The notes: generated by a model not told the origin, from the sequence alone. A DNA stretch of 64,000 nucleotides from Oncomelania hupensis (GCA_036898135.1 CM072516.1:60724740-60788739); one strand, 5' to 3'. Numbered from the stretch's first letter, positions 30,401 to 41,525 are shown. Translations and numbers: made by a program.

Positions 30401-33400
30401 GGGTTGCATGACAAAACGCACTATATCCAAATTTGTCAAGTTGAGATATTTGGCAGTTTTTAAAGGCAGGCCTTGTAGCAGATATTCCTTATTTGTACTT
30501 ATACTAAAAAAATGAGAACATTAAAGCTTTCTTAAAAACACAAATCACCAAATCAATGTTTGATATCATATTTACTGGACCATTTTTTATATTGACTGTT
30601 TTGACAAAACGCATTATATCCAGCGAAAGGCTATTTCACAAAACGCACTATATCCGTTACCTAGCAAAAAAACTATTTAAAGGTGTCTCAATACTATTTA
30701 AAATTCACTGGATTCACAGCAGATCTCCAACGAAGAATACAAAGCATGGAGATGAGGTGCTACAGAAGACTTCTGGGCATTTCCTATACCCAACACATCA
30801 CCAACGACGAAGTCCGACAGACCATCACACAAGCCATTGGACAACACGATGACCTGCTCACAGTGGTGAAGAAACGGAAACTCCGATGGTATGGCCACGT
30901 CACCAGATCATCAGGCCTTGCAAAGACTATTCTGCAAGGCACAGTGCAAGGAGGTAGAAGAAGAGTGAGACCGAAAAAGAGGTGGGAGGACCACATTCGA
31001 GAATGGACTGGTTTGACACTGAGCGAAGCGATCAGGGCTGCTGAGGACAGAGAAAGATGGAGTATGCTGGTTAAACGATCATCTGTGGTGCCCCTACGAC
31101 CTTCGGGTTACGGGACAGGATAGGATAGGATAGGATAGGATTGGAATAATTATGTAAAGTAAAGTGCAAAGATTATAAGTTTATAGACAATAATAACACA
31201 ATGCTAACCATAATAACTAAAGGTAATACACCTGACTATTAATCAATTATTTTCACCACTGATATTAATTTACTAAATATAATAATAGGCTATTGATATT
31301 AATGAAAGGGATGATAATATTATTATTAACAAGACTTGAGCAATCAATATGAATAAGAATGTGAGTGGTCCTGATATGACTTTAATAGTTAACCGCACTT
31401 TTGTGTTAACAGAAACATTATCTGCTGTTAAAATAAACTCGGTCACACTTTATGTAGCGCATGTCCTACTCCCCTTCCCATCTTTGTCACATCGTATTGG
31501 TCGCCTCCCCGCCCTCTTTCCTAGCCTAGGTGTTACGCAATTTGTGAACAACCCGTAATAATGATGTTCAACAATCAAAAAACTGATCTCGCCTTGTTTA
31601 AGGAATCATAAAACTTCTCTTGATTTAGAGCAAGGTCTGTGGGTGTCAGGTTTGCTGCCAAGCAGCCTTTGCACTCTGCATTGTCATTGTGTGAGTAGGC
31701 AATGGCTGGGATTTTGCCACCACTGGAATGACGTGCTCGCTTCACTATTTCTTTTTTGTGTGTAGTCTTATCCCTCCGTTTTCTCCTCCCTCCAATTGTC
31801 AAATTAACTTCTTCCAAACTGTCATCAAAGTTATCCATCATAAATTTTGACGGATGGCTCCGTTTTATTAAGATTATAAATCAAATGTGCTAAATAAATC
31901 GCTTTGTTTACACTTATCAACGAGACTGGAGGTGTGGCCGGATATAACACTTTCGGGCGATCTGATTGGCTGAACGGATATAGAGCGGTTTGTCAAAAAG
32001 AGGCCGTGGCTCATAGCGCGTTTTGTAAAGAACTGTCATGTTTCGCTGGCCGTTAGTAACGGTTATAGCGCGTTTTGTGAAGAAATATTTTTACAGGCAG
32101 TTGCAGCTATAGGAGCTGAGTGTGCCAAGGGATATAACTCGATTTTGTTACTTTTGGCGTATAGCGCGTTTTGTCATGCAACCCTTCATATATATATATA
32201 TATATAGATATATATAGATATATATAGATATATATATATATGTATATATCAAATAAAAATATTTAACCATCCCAACTGCTTGCTCCACTCATATAATAAA
32301 ACGTTGAGTGGATAACACTTTTAAAAATTTGTTTTCTTTTTATTATAATATAGAAGAGTGACGAAGTACTTTCTGTTCAATCACCAAACAAGCAACCTTT
32401 ATTTCTCCAGCATCCCTTCCCTTTGTGACGATGATTCTTTGTCAAATTTAATTGAATCATGCACTTTCTCTCATCGTGTGCAGCCAACATTTCAGTTTCA
32501 TTAATTTGTGCTAAAGTTGTGAACGGGCTAGTGAGAAGTCTGGTAGACAACGGGTTTTTTAGCTGGATTACTAGTCCATTGGGCGAGTTGGAAATTTTGG
32601 CTTTTCAGAGCCTGTTGATAATCATGATTGAGGCCTGATGTATCAGTAATATATATGTGGTACTATAGCACACTAAGAGTGGATTTGGTTCATGTCCATA
32701 TTGGTTTTGCAGGAGCTGCTACAGAAGATGAGCCAGAGCCATTTCCCATGGGGTTTGCTGGTGTTTCCCATCCTGACAGTGTTTTTGGCCATTGTGGCTT
32801 ACGACATTGTGTCCAGCCCAAATGTCAAAGGTATGCCATAGTTTTTTTCTTTTTAATATTTCTTCTTTGTCACCAACCACTTTGCCCCCCTTTCCCTTTC
32901 CTCCCGTACCCCCCCCATGCTATACCCACCACAAGCCCACATCCTGACCATCTTTTTGACTTCTCCTCCCTTCTCTACCCCTGCTATTTTTTTTGCCATG
33001 CAATAATCAGTCAACAGATGTCAGTCTCTTTATTGTGATAATTTTGGTCGCATGAGAATCTGGTATGATTGCTGCCTGATTTTAAAAAAAGGTCAATATC
33101 CAGTAGAGCAATGCACAACATTTTACCAAGTTTTGAAATATTTTATTATGGTGGAAATGTTGTGTTTGCTAAATAATTGCTGAACTTTTCTTACTTCAGA
33201 GTGATGACAGAGGTTACCGAGTTATTTATTCTAAAACATAAAATAAGCAGGGCGCGAAATTAACTTTTTTCTTTGAGGGTAAACAGGACCCTTAACTTTT
33301 AAAAAGTGAGGGTCCTGTCTGAAATGTGAGGGTCCTAATACATAATAAACAATCGCACATAAAAAAAATTCAAACACATTTTAATAAAACAGAACTTTAA

Positions 33401-33488
33401 TTCCCTCTTTTTATTCATTAACAACGGATATGCTTAAATAAGTACTGGTACTCTATCTGAGTCCCAAATTTTTAATTCGAAAAATAAA

Positions 33489-33570
<82 letters not shown>

Positions 33571-36500
33571 TCTTTTTACTCTTTTTGTATAAAAATGTTT
33601 TGATTAATTACTTTCTCAATTAAAGTCTGTGCATTCATGCCTTGAGAGAGAATAGCTTCGAAAAATCGTTGATCCAGTAATATAGTTGTCTTTACCTTGC
33701 GCAAATGCTTGGTTTCCTCGTTTTTTGGCCTGATTTTTGCACGGCTCACAGATCAACACTTCGACACCATCTTCTCACCGAATTTTTCTGTGCCACGGAA
33801 ATTTCTTAGACCATTCTTCTTGGTAGCTTCTGCTACGTTTTGCTTGCTCGTACTGCTTTTGTTTTTTCTTCCTTTCTTCGTCGTTTTCTGTCGAGGCAGG
33901 TCTTTTTTCCAAAAATGGAAAAGTATTTGCTCTTCTCACTAGCCATTTTCGGGATTCATAGTGAAAGCAGACGCTCGACAGTGAAAATACGAACAGCCCA
34001 TTGATTGGCCAAAAAGCGTGACTCCGAGCCAATAAAAAAAGACGTACTTAATATTATTCAAGGGTAATAACTCGAGTGACAAATACCTCGCATCCAAAGC
34101 AACATATAGCGCGATGGGTAGTACTACTCGACATCGATTTTCGAAGATTTATTATTGCCTTCTACTTTTCACTCAAAAATAATTTTTGCATCGAAGATTT
34201 TTTTCAGTAAAAATGAATTGATTACTCAACTTTGTAACGTAGTTGACATTTTTTTTCCGGGTAAATCGGGCACGCTAGAAATCAAAAGAGCGGGTCCGAA
34301 TCAACATTTGAGGGTAATTCGCCCCGGACCCGCCTTAATTTCGCGCCCTGATAAGTATTATTGTGTGTTGTTTCAGCATCTCGGACAGTTGGCTTTATGG
34401 AAGACTACAGCATTCTGTCGGTGCTGGAGCAAGCTTGGGGCAGGATCACCACATTTATTTACCTCGCTATGAGGTGATTTGCTTTCCAACTTCACTTACT
34501 TTCAGTGGTTTGGGATATTGTTGGTTGTTTGATTTTGTCCATCTCCTTTGCTTTGCCAAGTACTATATCCTGTGGGTTCGGGCACTGAATAGAATATACC
34601 TGATGTTTCCACGCATAAGAGGTGACTAGCAGGGGTGATATCAACCTGGCATCACTGAGTGAAAGTTTTCTACACAGAAGTCACCGGGCAGGGCGGTTTT
34701 CTGTAAGAATAGTATTCTCACTTTAAATTAAGTGCTTTAAATTACCACTGTTTCTGTCACTCTCATTTATTCTTTCTTGTTCCTAATCTGTTCTATCAGT
34801 CTACTATCTTCTATCTTCTTCGCTAGACCAGTCACCTACCCGTTTTCTTCAAAACTCTCCCAAAACTCCCCGTCTGTGTATGGGGGTCTGTTGGGTCAGC
34901 TTGGGGATATTGGACACTTTCTGCCAAATGGTCACAAGGGCTTTCTATGGTATTATTATTTAGCAATGTAGGCATTTTATATGTATGTGTTTTGTTAATG
35001 TTTGATAATGATGTTTATATTCTATTTTGTTCTTGTAAACGGAGGTTCGATAAATTAGAGTACAGCCTCAGCATCCCCTGCATGGGATGCTTTTATTGTA
35101 AAGTGACTGGCTGGTGGAGTGCCTTTATTGTTACCATTAGGGTTGTTTCAGCAGATCTTTTATACGAATCGGAGGCGAGTCCTCTTTCTACCAAGTTGTT
35201 GTCCTGATTCGGCTCTTTGCAGTCCACTGGACTCTATAAACAATTACTAATTAACCAACTAACCGGCCAGGGCGGAGGAACCTCACGTTCCTATAGGTTC
35301 AACAACAAAGTGCTCAGGACCAAGGCGAGCCGAGCCACACTGTACTTGTGGATTTCCGCTATGGCCAAGAGAGGATTGGGCCCAGCTAGGTCTTTCTTGC
35401 CCAAGACATATTATATGATGAAAAGAGCCGCACACTCCATACCAGATCGGTCGTCGCCCGGGTCACCAAGGACCGCACCTTCCGTTGGCCTCCAGGATGG
35501 ACACATAAGTGGGTTACTGATGGACAACTTAGCAAGAACCATGTGAGAAACAACATCGTCATAGGAACCTAGAATGTCAGGACTCTTAATTGTGGAGTGA
35601 AAATTAGAAGAACTGGCCTACGAGCTGGAACACTATCGATGGAACATTTTAGGTATCGGCGAACTGTGCTTGAAAGGCCTAGGTGAAACAACGACCGACA
35701 AAGGCCACAAGCTTTATTTCAGTGGGACAGATGACAGGCACTGAACGCGAAGTTGGATTCTTGGTCCACAAAGACATTATAGCCACTGTCATGGGGTGCT
35801 GCCCAGTCTCCAGTAGACTCATTACCAGCTGCATGAAAGCAGTCTCACCATTATCCAGGCCTATGCACCTACATCAGACTATGATGACAGCAAAGTCGAG
35901 GATTTCTATTAACAATTGCAGGCTGTCCTTGACCAAGTGCTGAGGTAGGACATAGTCATAGTGCAAGGCGACTGGAATGCCAAGGTTGACCAAGATGTTT
36001 ACCACAACTGGGGAGAAATGTGGACCCCAATGCAACAACGAGACAAATAACAGAGGTCTGAGACTGTGCAATTTGCAAGATACAACAATCAGATACTGGC
36101 AAACAAGCTTGATCCCAAAGAAATATCCAGGCAATGGACCCGGCACAATCCCAGAGGGTAGCATCACAAGCTGATTGACTACATCAAGGTCAAGAAACGC
36201 TTCAGACCAAGCGTCAACTTTGGCAAGACACGCACTTTTCCAGGAGCAGACATCGGAAGTGACTACGAACTCGTGCTCAAGCTCACTTGAAGAGAGTAAA
36301 CAAAGCAAAGTGCATCAGGCTGAAGTTCGACCTGGACAAACTGCAAGACTTGGAGGTGGCAGAAATATTCCAAGCGATAATTGGAGGGAAATTTCAACTA
36401 CTGCTCATTTTGGGAGCTGATGAAGTAGATGGCAACATCATGACCACCACATTCAACTCAGTAGTGACAGATGCCACCACTGAGATCCTTGGCAAGCACC

Positions 36501-39500
36501 ACCCAAAGAAGAAACCGTGGATCACACCTGAACTTTTTGACCTGTGTGACAAACGAAGAGAGATGAAAAGGAAAAAGAACATCTCACAGGGAGCTGATGC
36601 CTACCAAAAAATCAACAGTGACAACTGAGAAGGCATGCACACAACAAAGGAGAACTGGATAGAAGATCAATTCCAAGAAATAGAGAACAATCTGAACAAG
36701 AACATCTGTAAGAAGGCCTACCAGACTGTGAAGCAGCTGACAAGTGTTAAACAGCCCAAGGCCTCTGCAATCCAAAGCAAATCTGGTTTGTGCCTTACAG
36801 AAGAAGAAAAAGTCTTGGATAGATAGACAAGAGTACTGCTCTGACCTTAACCACCACACACCAAACGGCGACACATCATTTTTAACATATCCCCAGGACA
36901 GAGAAGAAGAAGAAATGCTCCCAATTCTCTGAGAAAAAGTTGAGGCGTCAGTGCAATCAATCGCTGAAGAAGGGGAAGTCAGCGGGTGTGGACAACATAA
37001 CTGAAGAGTTGCTTCATGCAAGACGAGAAGCGATAATTGACGCTCTGGCCATTACCTGTAAGATCGGGGAGTGGCCTACACCATGGACCCAGTCGCTTGT
37101 CCTCACTCTTCCCAAACAGGATAACCTTCAGAAGTATCAAAACTACCACACCATCAGCCTCATGAGTCATCCTAGCAAAGTCCTCCTGAAAATAATACTT
37201 AACAGGTTGAAACCCCAAGCCGAACAAATCATAGCTCAAGAACAAGGAGGATTCAGGGCAGGATGAAGTTTCACTGAACAGATTTTAAACCTTAGAATAA
37301 TCTGCGAGAAATACCTACAGCACCCACAATCTCTATGTCATGTGTGTGTAGACTTCAAGAAAGCGTTTGACCGAGTCTGACATGCAGCTCTGTGGGCAAC
37401 CATGAGAGTATACAACTTAAGCCCTAACATTATTAGGTCATCAAAGGCCTTTATGACAAGGGTACCAGTGCAGTCCTTCACAACAGCACCATTGGGAACG
37501 GGTTCAGAACAAAAATGAGCGTGCGTCAAGGATGCCTACTCCCTCCAACACTCTTCAACATCTTTCTGGAGTGCCTCATGCCAGATCATAAAGGCACAGT
37601 CTGCAAAGAGCAATCTCCAATCTCCGTTTTGCGGATGACCTTAATGGATTGGCTGGAGAGGAACAAGAACTTGAACAGCTGGTACAGAGGCTTGACACCA
37701 CTTCCAGAGACTTTGGAATGGAAATAAGTGCAGAGAAGACCAAATTGATGACCAACAACACCAATGGCATCAACACGGACATCAAAGTCCAAGACCAATC
37801 TCTCAACAGGATTGCATAGTTTCAAATACTTAGAAGCAATTGTATCAGACAATGGTATTTCGACAGGAAGTCCTCTCCAGGATAGCACTAACAACTACTG
37901 CCCTGACTACTACTGACAAGGTTGAAACTCATTTGGAAAGACAGGACCATCAGTCTGTAAGGTTGCTGCGCGCTCTCTTGTCATCTCAATCTTCCTATAC
38001 TCTTGTGAAACATGGACCTCACAGAGAATACAAAGCATGGAGATGAGGTGCTACAGAAGACTTCTGGGCATTTCCTGTACCCAGCATATCACCAACGACC
38101 AAGTCCGATAGACCATCACACAAACCATTGGACAACATTATGACATTCTCACAGTGGCAAAGAAATTGAAACTCCTATGGTATGGCCATATAACCAGAGC
38201 ATCAGGTCTTGCAAAGACCATCCTGCAAAGAGGCAGAAGAAGTGGGAGACCGAAAAAGAAGTGGGAGAACAACATTCGAGACTGGACTGGCTTGACTGAG
38301 GACAGAGAAAGATGGAGTACGCTGGTTAAATAATAATCTGTTGGGCCAATGACTTTCGAGATAAAGGATAGGATAGATGTGAGAGGTAGCTTAACCCGAT
38401 TTACAAAAGTTTCTTTTGTAGTTTCAGTGGTGCAGGTTTTCTTGTTGCTATTTTAGGGTTTTGTGTCATATTCTTTCATTTAAAACACCACACGGAGTGA
38501 GCATGCTATAATTCTAGCAGCATTGTAGACCCGATTTTCAACATCATCAAAGATGTATGATCTGTAGACTACATGAAATGCAGAACTGAAGATTAGTTTT
38601 AAACTGTTCAAGTTATGTTCACTGTGTAGTTGGAGTGAAGAAAATTTTCCGCGCTATTACAACTGGATGAGAGAGACGGTGGGTCCTAAAGTTCGAGAAT
38701 CTTGGCAGGCAGTGGTGAACCTGGCCTTGTATTTGGTGGATGCTGCCAGTCCCCATTGCCAGTGGATCTATAGCAAAACGCAGCAAGGACTGCTTTGGGT
38801 AAGAAATTTTTTTGAATGTTAAATGTAACATTGAAATGTCTCCCTTGTGGTTTCATTATTGAAATTGTCTGACATTGCTTACATACAAGAGTGACCTGGC
38901 AGCGCAGCTGGTAGGGCGCTGGTTTCATATGCCAAAGGTCACAGGTTTGAGCCCTGCATGTGACTTGAGTATGAGGCTTTTCAGGTCACAGAGGTTGTTT
39001 GTTTTTCCAGGTACTCTGGTTTCCTCTATCCCTACAATAATGGTGTTGGAGGCAGTCATTCTAAATTTCAAAAACTAGAATTAAGAAAAAAAAATGTCAT
39101 GCCCAACTTCTATAATAGCAATCTCTTAAAATCTCCAAGCGTTTGAGTTAGATTCCCCCGTGGAGGTGCCGGGGGTTTCAGTATAAATAGTATCCCCACT
39201 TCCTGGAAATGTAGTGCTTTAAATTCCCACTGTTGCTGTTTTTCTCCTTTGTTCTGTCTCATTCCTACTGTGTTCTATCAATCTACTATACTATTTTCTT
39301 CTCCGCTAGACCAGTCACCTACCTTTTTTCTTGAAAACTCTTCTGGGACAAAACTCCTCATTTGCGTGTGAGGTCTGTTGGATCAGCTTGGAAATATTGG
39401 ACGCTTTCTGCCAGGTGGTCACTGGGGCTTCCTATGATGTTATTATTTGGCGGTGTAGGCATTTTATATGTATGTGGTTTTTTTTAATATATTAATGATG

Positions 39501-41362
39501 TTTGTATTCTATTTTGTTTTTGTAAACTGGGGTTTGAGATTTGGCTCTGAAGAGTCCGCTGGACCTAAAGCAATAATCATGTAATGTAATGTAATGATAA
39601 ATTCTAGTATAGCCTCAGCGTCCCCTGCTTGGGATGTCTTTATTGTAAAGTGACTGGCTGGTGGAGTGCCTTCAGTGTTACAACTAGTGTTGTTTCGGCA
39701 GATCTTTTATGCGGATCAGGGGTGAGTCCTCTTTCAGCGAAGTCTGGTCCTGATATGGCTCGGAAGTCCACTGTACCTAAAGCAATAATCAAGTAATGTA
39801 ATGTTATTGAGTTAGATTGAACAAAAATGCTGTGATAGCATCCTGTATTATTATTAGTAGTATTAGTAGTAGTAGCAATTGTTCTTATGTGATGCAACGT
39901 ACTTTCCAGCTCAAAGAGCCGTTCAAAATGAAGAGTTCACTTCATGCTTGCAGATTTACGATCTATCCCCGGAGATGTGGGACCAGTACCGAGTGTGGTT
40001 GGGGTTAAGCTGGGAGTTTGTGAAGGATTACACACACTGGATATGGAAACATGTTCTGCATTGGTCGCTAGCGGCACACCACTGGCTTCAGAACCACGTG
40101 CTGACGTCAGTACCCACGTAATGTCCTTTTCCCTCTATTTGGGACATTGGGTTACCCCATCTTCCTTTTTATATTGTCACTGCCCATGTAGGACCCAAAA
40201 CATAACTTTTGCAGATTAGGACTTTTTTTTTGCCTTTGATCCATGTCTTGATTTGTTTCCCACCTTTTGCCAAAACTGGATTGGATAGCTCTGGTGCATT
40301 TAGAAAGTGCTCAGATTTCTGTTTGTCTGAAAACCATTAATGATTTTAGGTAAGATATAATCTAACAAGAAAAACAAAAGTAAGTAGCTTAACGGAGATT
40401 TTCTTGGTTTAGGCATTGAAGTCTTCAAACCATGTAATGACATGTGTAGTTTTGCGCTAAACAGTTTCTTGTCAAATTTTTCTCAACAACAACAAAAAGC
40501 ACACAAAAAACACAAGGTTTTGTATGAACAGTGACAAAATTCACGTTTATTAAGTGTATTTACTACAACTGGATGAGAGAGACGGTGGGTCCTAAAGTTC
40601 TAGAAGCTTGAAAGGCAAGTGTGTGTGTGTGTAATGAGTTTCTGAGAGGTGGAGGAGGGAATGGGCATTTCATCGCTTGTTCCTCACCCCTTGCATGTTT
40701 TTTATGATTGGGTATTTTTTTTTAAAATAAAAAAAATAAAGTTTGGTTTGGGAGAACACTGCCTTTTCTGTGGTGCTTGGGATTATTGTTTCTTGCTGTC
40801 CCTCTTTCTCAGCTTCACTGTTCTCCTGGGGTATGTTGAAGGTGTTTGCACTGTGAACAGTTATTTTTGCTTCCTGTTGTAGTTTCCTTTGAAGAATTTG
40901 TAAAGACTGAACATATGCTGATTATTTAGTGTTTCAAATAATTTTTGAAATTCATGAATTTGTTGTTTGTGCAGTTTTTTTTTATTTTATAAAGTGTTCT
41001 AAAATGTTCATTAAGAAAAAAAAGAACATTTCAAATGATTTTCATGAACATTTTAATCAATGTGCATACATTTGTGTTAATTTGTGTAATTTTTGAAAAT
41101 TTATTTTGTAAATTAAAAATTTTTACGTTTTATTGTTTTGGGTTTTTAAGTAGATTTCTGTATTAAAAAAAAAAAAAAAAGGATTAGCATGGAATGTTCT
41201 GTAATTATTTGTCGATTGTCATGTTTTATGGCTTGATTTTGCAGAGGCAACTTATCTACAGACCGCCTTCAAGAGACGGCGCTGTGGAGCATGCAGCAGA
41301 TGCATAACTACACGCTTTCTTTTTTCTCCTGGTTTAACCAGGCCCTTTTCAAGTCAGACTAG
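15360..41362 (+). CDS. TMEM214: Transmembrane protein 214, 16 exons, with frame conflicts
   Basis: TMEM214 is an ER membrane protein; in human cells it is reported to anchor procaspase-4 during ER stress. Exons: 15360-15481, 15944-16150, 16623-16776, 17276-17448, 17855-17937, 27312-27417, 28040-28121, 28596-28737, 28921-29022, 29831-29922, 30136-30298, 32713-32830, 34377-34473, 38630-38798, 39954-40117, 41245-41362. This is about 2.09 kb of coding sequence (about 697 residues; human 689). Diagnostic segments are MASAGQWEVVGKQKKGKG, DVWLKDLASYINLKLD, NRSTQCLSVLWAIGQCG, VWMDLMMPLLGVRSVATF, YGANPSSNLRYFFASYLRR and the membrane segment WGLLVFPILTVFLAIVAYDI (exon 12). Exons 4-16 join in perfect phase. 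Exon 2 has stops in all three frames, and the exon 3/4 junction is one base short, so the protein cannot be read through as given. Intron 5 (9.4 kb) is packed with transposons. Confidence 0.93.
16277..16326. repeat. Poly-T tract
   Basis: T homopolymer with two isolated A bases in TMEM214 intron 2. Confidence 0.95.
17691..17736. repeat. C(24) then T(22) homopolymer tract
   Basis: A run of 24 C passes straight into about 22 T in TMEM214 intron 4. It makes a strong homopyrimidine block. Confidence 0.95.
18750..18966 (+). mobile_element. SINE family A, tRNA-derived (A1)
   Basis: The head resembles tRNA: an A-box region (GGGGCAGTGGATTAGTCGCC), a B box (GGTTCGATTCT), and an imperfect acceptor stem GCCTCGT / AAGGAGC. 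A conserved body (GAGACTATTGAGGGCACCGA) and AATAAT tail follow. The insertion is confirmed because it interrupts the second copy of a local tandem duplication whose first copy (18474-18655) lacks it. Not a functional tRNA gene. Confidence 0.88.
19042..21369 (-). mobile_element. RTE-type LINE, long copy 3
   Basis: Carries part of the endonuclease domain (minus strand 20872-21324: HHNQIDYIMVKKRF and SDHDLVMMSF), then the RT and C-terminal tail. It is bounded by a 9-bp target duplication, TCCGCCTAT, at 19033-19041 and 21370-21378, with a (TATCC)n 3' tail. An in-frame TGA follows INNDI, and a duplicated CCCTG near 20229-20240 shifts the frame between 20188-20865 and 19043-20146. The 19043-20146 frame still holds VRQGCLLSPTLFNIF, the RT active site FADD, and the RGRPKKRWEDNIREWTG tail. 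Otherwise little decayed, so a fairly young insertion. Confidence 0.93.
21501..21660 (-). mobile_element. Family C retroelement, diverged fragment (C4)
   Basis: Similar to the 3' end of C1: a (TTAG)n/ATTCATTG start on the plus strand, then GGTCCAGTAGGCTGC and GAATCAGGACCA. Diverged. From 21661 to 22220 no feature is recognised. Confidence 0.5.
22326..25870 (-). mobile_element. CR1/L2-type LINE, nearly intact
   Basis: A non-LTR retrotransposon with an apurinic-type endonuclease and reverse transcriptase, in TMEM214 intron 5, antisense to the gene. The 3' UTR ends with GCTATATAAAAATCC followed by (GTT)(ATT)n at 22326. A second 3' end of the same family is at 44656-44740. The 5' limit is uncertain; I see element-like sequence to about 25870. 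No target duplication could be confirmed. Confidence 0.85.
22710..25642 (-). pseudogene. Endonuclease-reverse transcriptase ORF of the CR1/L2-type LINE, two frameshifts
   Basis: Read on the minus strand in three consecutive frames. 25642-25064 holds the endonuclease start (LRIASFNAQSLGP, DIMFIQETWF, RGGGLAIIYR, YIVLGDINFHFD). About 25104-24184 continues it (SRGHIIDWVMHR, LTSDHFCVMCEL) and a linker. 24359-22710 (549 residues) carries the RT: NYRPVSNLSFLSKVIEK, STETALLKVTNDLL, LLDLSAAFDTVDH, GVPQGSVLGPVLF, the active site SFADDTQLY, and the C-terminal region LHWLPVQARIEYKLSVLCHN to KTHLFKLHYSD. The frames are joined by apparent one-base indels in C-runs near 25095 and 24310. No internal stop codons otherwise, which implies recent activity or sequencing indels. 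Not a host gene. Confidence 0.9.
26140..27215 (-). mobile_element. RTE-type LINE, copy 4, with a 175-bp insertion
   Basis: A 3' portion from about the FADD region to the (TATCC)n tail at 26140-26180. Several frameshifts. Between 26586 and about 26768 it carries extra sequence absent from all other copies, described in the findings. In TMEM214 intron 5. Confidence 0.88.
27892..27925. repeat. (CA)n microsatellite
   Basis: CA run with one CCC interruption in TMEM214 intron 6. Confidence 0.95.
29255..29748 (+). mobile_element. RTE-type LINE, 5'-truncated copy 5
   Basis: The last ~490 bp of the RTE family, with perfect 13-bp target duplications GATTAAACAAAAA at 29242-29254 and 29749-29761. It contains frameshifts and stops. 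In TMEM214 intron 9. Confidence 0.93.
30712..31142 (+). mobile_element. RTE-type LINE, 5'-truncated copy 6
   Basis: The last ~430 bp of the family. The frame 30683-31123 is open through ADLQRRIQSMEMRCYRRLL to the KKRWEDHIREWTGLTLSEAI tail, followed by (GGATA)n. High similarity to copies 3, 8 and 9 implies a recent insertion. Nested in the TIR element 30398-32187. Confidence 0.93.
31575..31841 (-). pseudogene. Transposase N-terminal fragment
   Basis: An 88-residue frame with a basic segment (RRKRRDKTTHKKEIVKRA), two cysteines four residues apart (ECKGC), and a short LTPTDLALNQEKFYDSL helix. This resembles the N-termini of large unclassified animal transposase-like proteins in which a KRARNSGKEY-type motif precedes a Cys cluster. 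No catalytic residues are present. Function as part of the element is inferred from position; family unsure. Confidence 0.5.
33248..34350 (-). mobile_element. hAT-like transposon remnant
   Basis: The ends are CAGGGCGCGAAATTAA (33248-33263) and its exact complement (34335-34350). ATAAG occurs on both sides (33243-33247 and 34351-34355), possibly part of a target duplication. The minus-strand frame 33775-34032 (85 residues) has AKRSRSYQEEWSKKFPWHR, resembling the TTF-type zinc-finger start of hAT transposases. The catalytic domain is absent. A (TC)n tract lies within it at 33487-33567. In TMEM214 intron 12. Confidence 0.78.
33487..33567. repeat. (TC)n microsatellite
   Basis: About 40 TC units inside the hAT-like element. 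Confidence 0.95.
34590..35245 (+). mobile_element. Family C retroelement, copy C2
   Basis: Aligns along its length with C1 and C3: AAGTGCTTTAAATTACCACT, then TAGACCAGTCACCTACC, GTAAAGTGACTGGCTGGTGG, and GCAGTCCACTGGACTC near its 3' end. Directly upstream of RTE copy 7, in TMEM214 intron 13. Confidence 0.75.
35262..38365 (+). mobile_element. RTE-type LINE, near-full-length but decayed copy 7
   Basis: The longest copy, about 3.1 kb. It includes a 5' region absent from other copies, with the first endonuclease motif IGT-NVRTL near 35560-35590 (the tryptophan codon is now TAG). Then come the endonuclease, the RT (VCVDFKKAFDRV), and the C-terminal tail, ending in GGATAGGATAG. Many stops and small deletions mark it as the oldest copy here. 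It is the best guide to the family's full structure. In TMEM214 intron 13. Confidence 0.9.
38888..39085 (+). mobile_element. SINE family A, diverged copy (A3)
   Basis: A tRNA-like head (GCGCAGCTGGTAGGGCGCTG, B box GGTTTGAGCCC) with CAT in the anticodon position of TTTCATATGCC, so tRNA-Met ancestry is possible. The body GGTACTCTGGTTTCCTC and ACAATAATGGTGTTGGA match A1. TMEM214 intron 14. Confidence 0.8.
39165..39804 (+). mobile_element. Family C retroelement, chimeric copy C3
   Basis: Matches C1 and C2, but the terminal segment GTCCGCTGGACCTAAAGCAA plus a (GTAAT)n tail occurs at 39549-39597, and a related ending is present again at 39755-39804. This suggests two partly overlapping insertions. 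TMEM214 intron 14. Confidence 0.75.
40561..40618 (+). pseudogene. Partial duplicate of TMEM214 exon 14
   Basis: Fifty-eight bases in intron 15 closely match exon 14 positions 38655-38713, with an identical core of about 37 bases (encoding YNWMRETVGPKV). The copy has about five differences, one creating TGA, and lacks splice sites, so it is not a usable exon. Confidence 0.88.
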
Positions 41363-41519
41363 CACCCCCTTTCGTCTGTCGTTGTTTGGGTAATTTACCC
41401 CTCTCTTTTACTGTTAAAAAAACACACACTATTATTCAATTAACGATTCTTGAAACTAGCAGAGTCATATCACATTTTGGCTTGTAGCTTGTTTTTGTTT
41501 TGGCTGGCCAAAGATGCAG

Positions 41520-41525
41520 AATAAA
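41520..41525 (+). promoter_or_regulatory. Likely TMEM214 polyadenylation signal
   Basis: AATAAA 158 bases after the stop codon; further overlapping AATAAA motifs at 41733-41748 could serve instead. Which is used cannot be told from sequence. Confidence 0.5.

Larger units (their letters stand above)
30398..32187. mobile_element. TIR DNA transposon with subterminal repeats, inserted in a TA microsatellite
   Basis: Perfect 22-bp terminal inverted repeats begin GAAGGGTTGCATGACAAAA (30398-30419 and 32166-32187). Additional internal copies of the motif ACAAAACGCACTATATCC occur in direct orientation near the left end (about 30605 and 30638) and inverted near the right end (about 31970, 32015, 32060 and 32135). 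The left flank (30367-30397) and right flank (32188-32250) are (TA)n, so the insertion was into an AT microsatellite. The element holds a transposase-like fragment (31575-31841) and an RTE insertion (30712-31142). In TMEM214 intron 11. Confidence 0.82.

Noticed and set aside
33775..34032. Host zinc-finger gene
   Set aside because: It lies inside the exact inverted ends of a hAT-like element and has only the transposase N-terminus.
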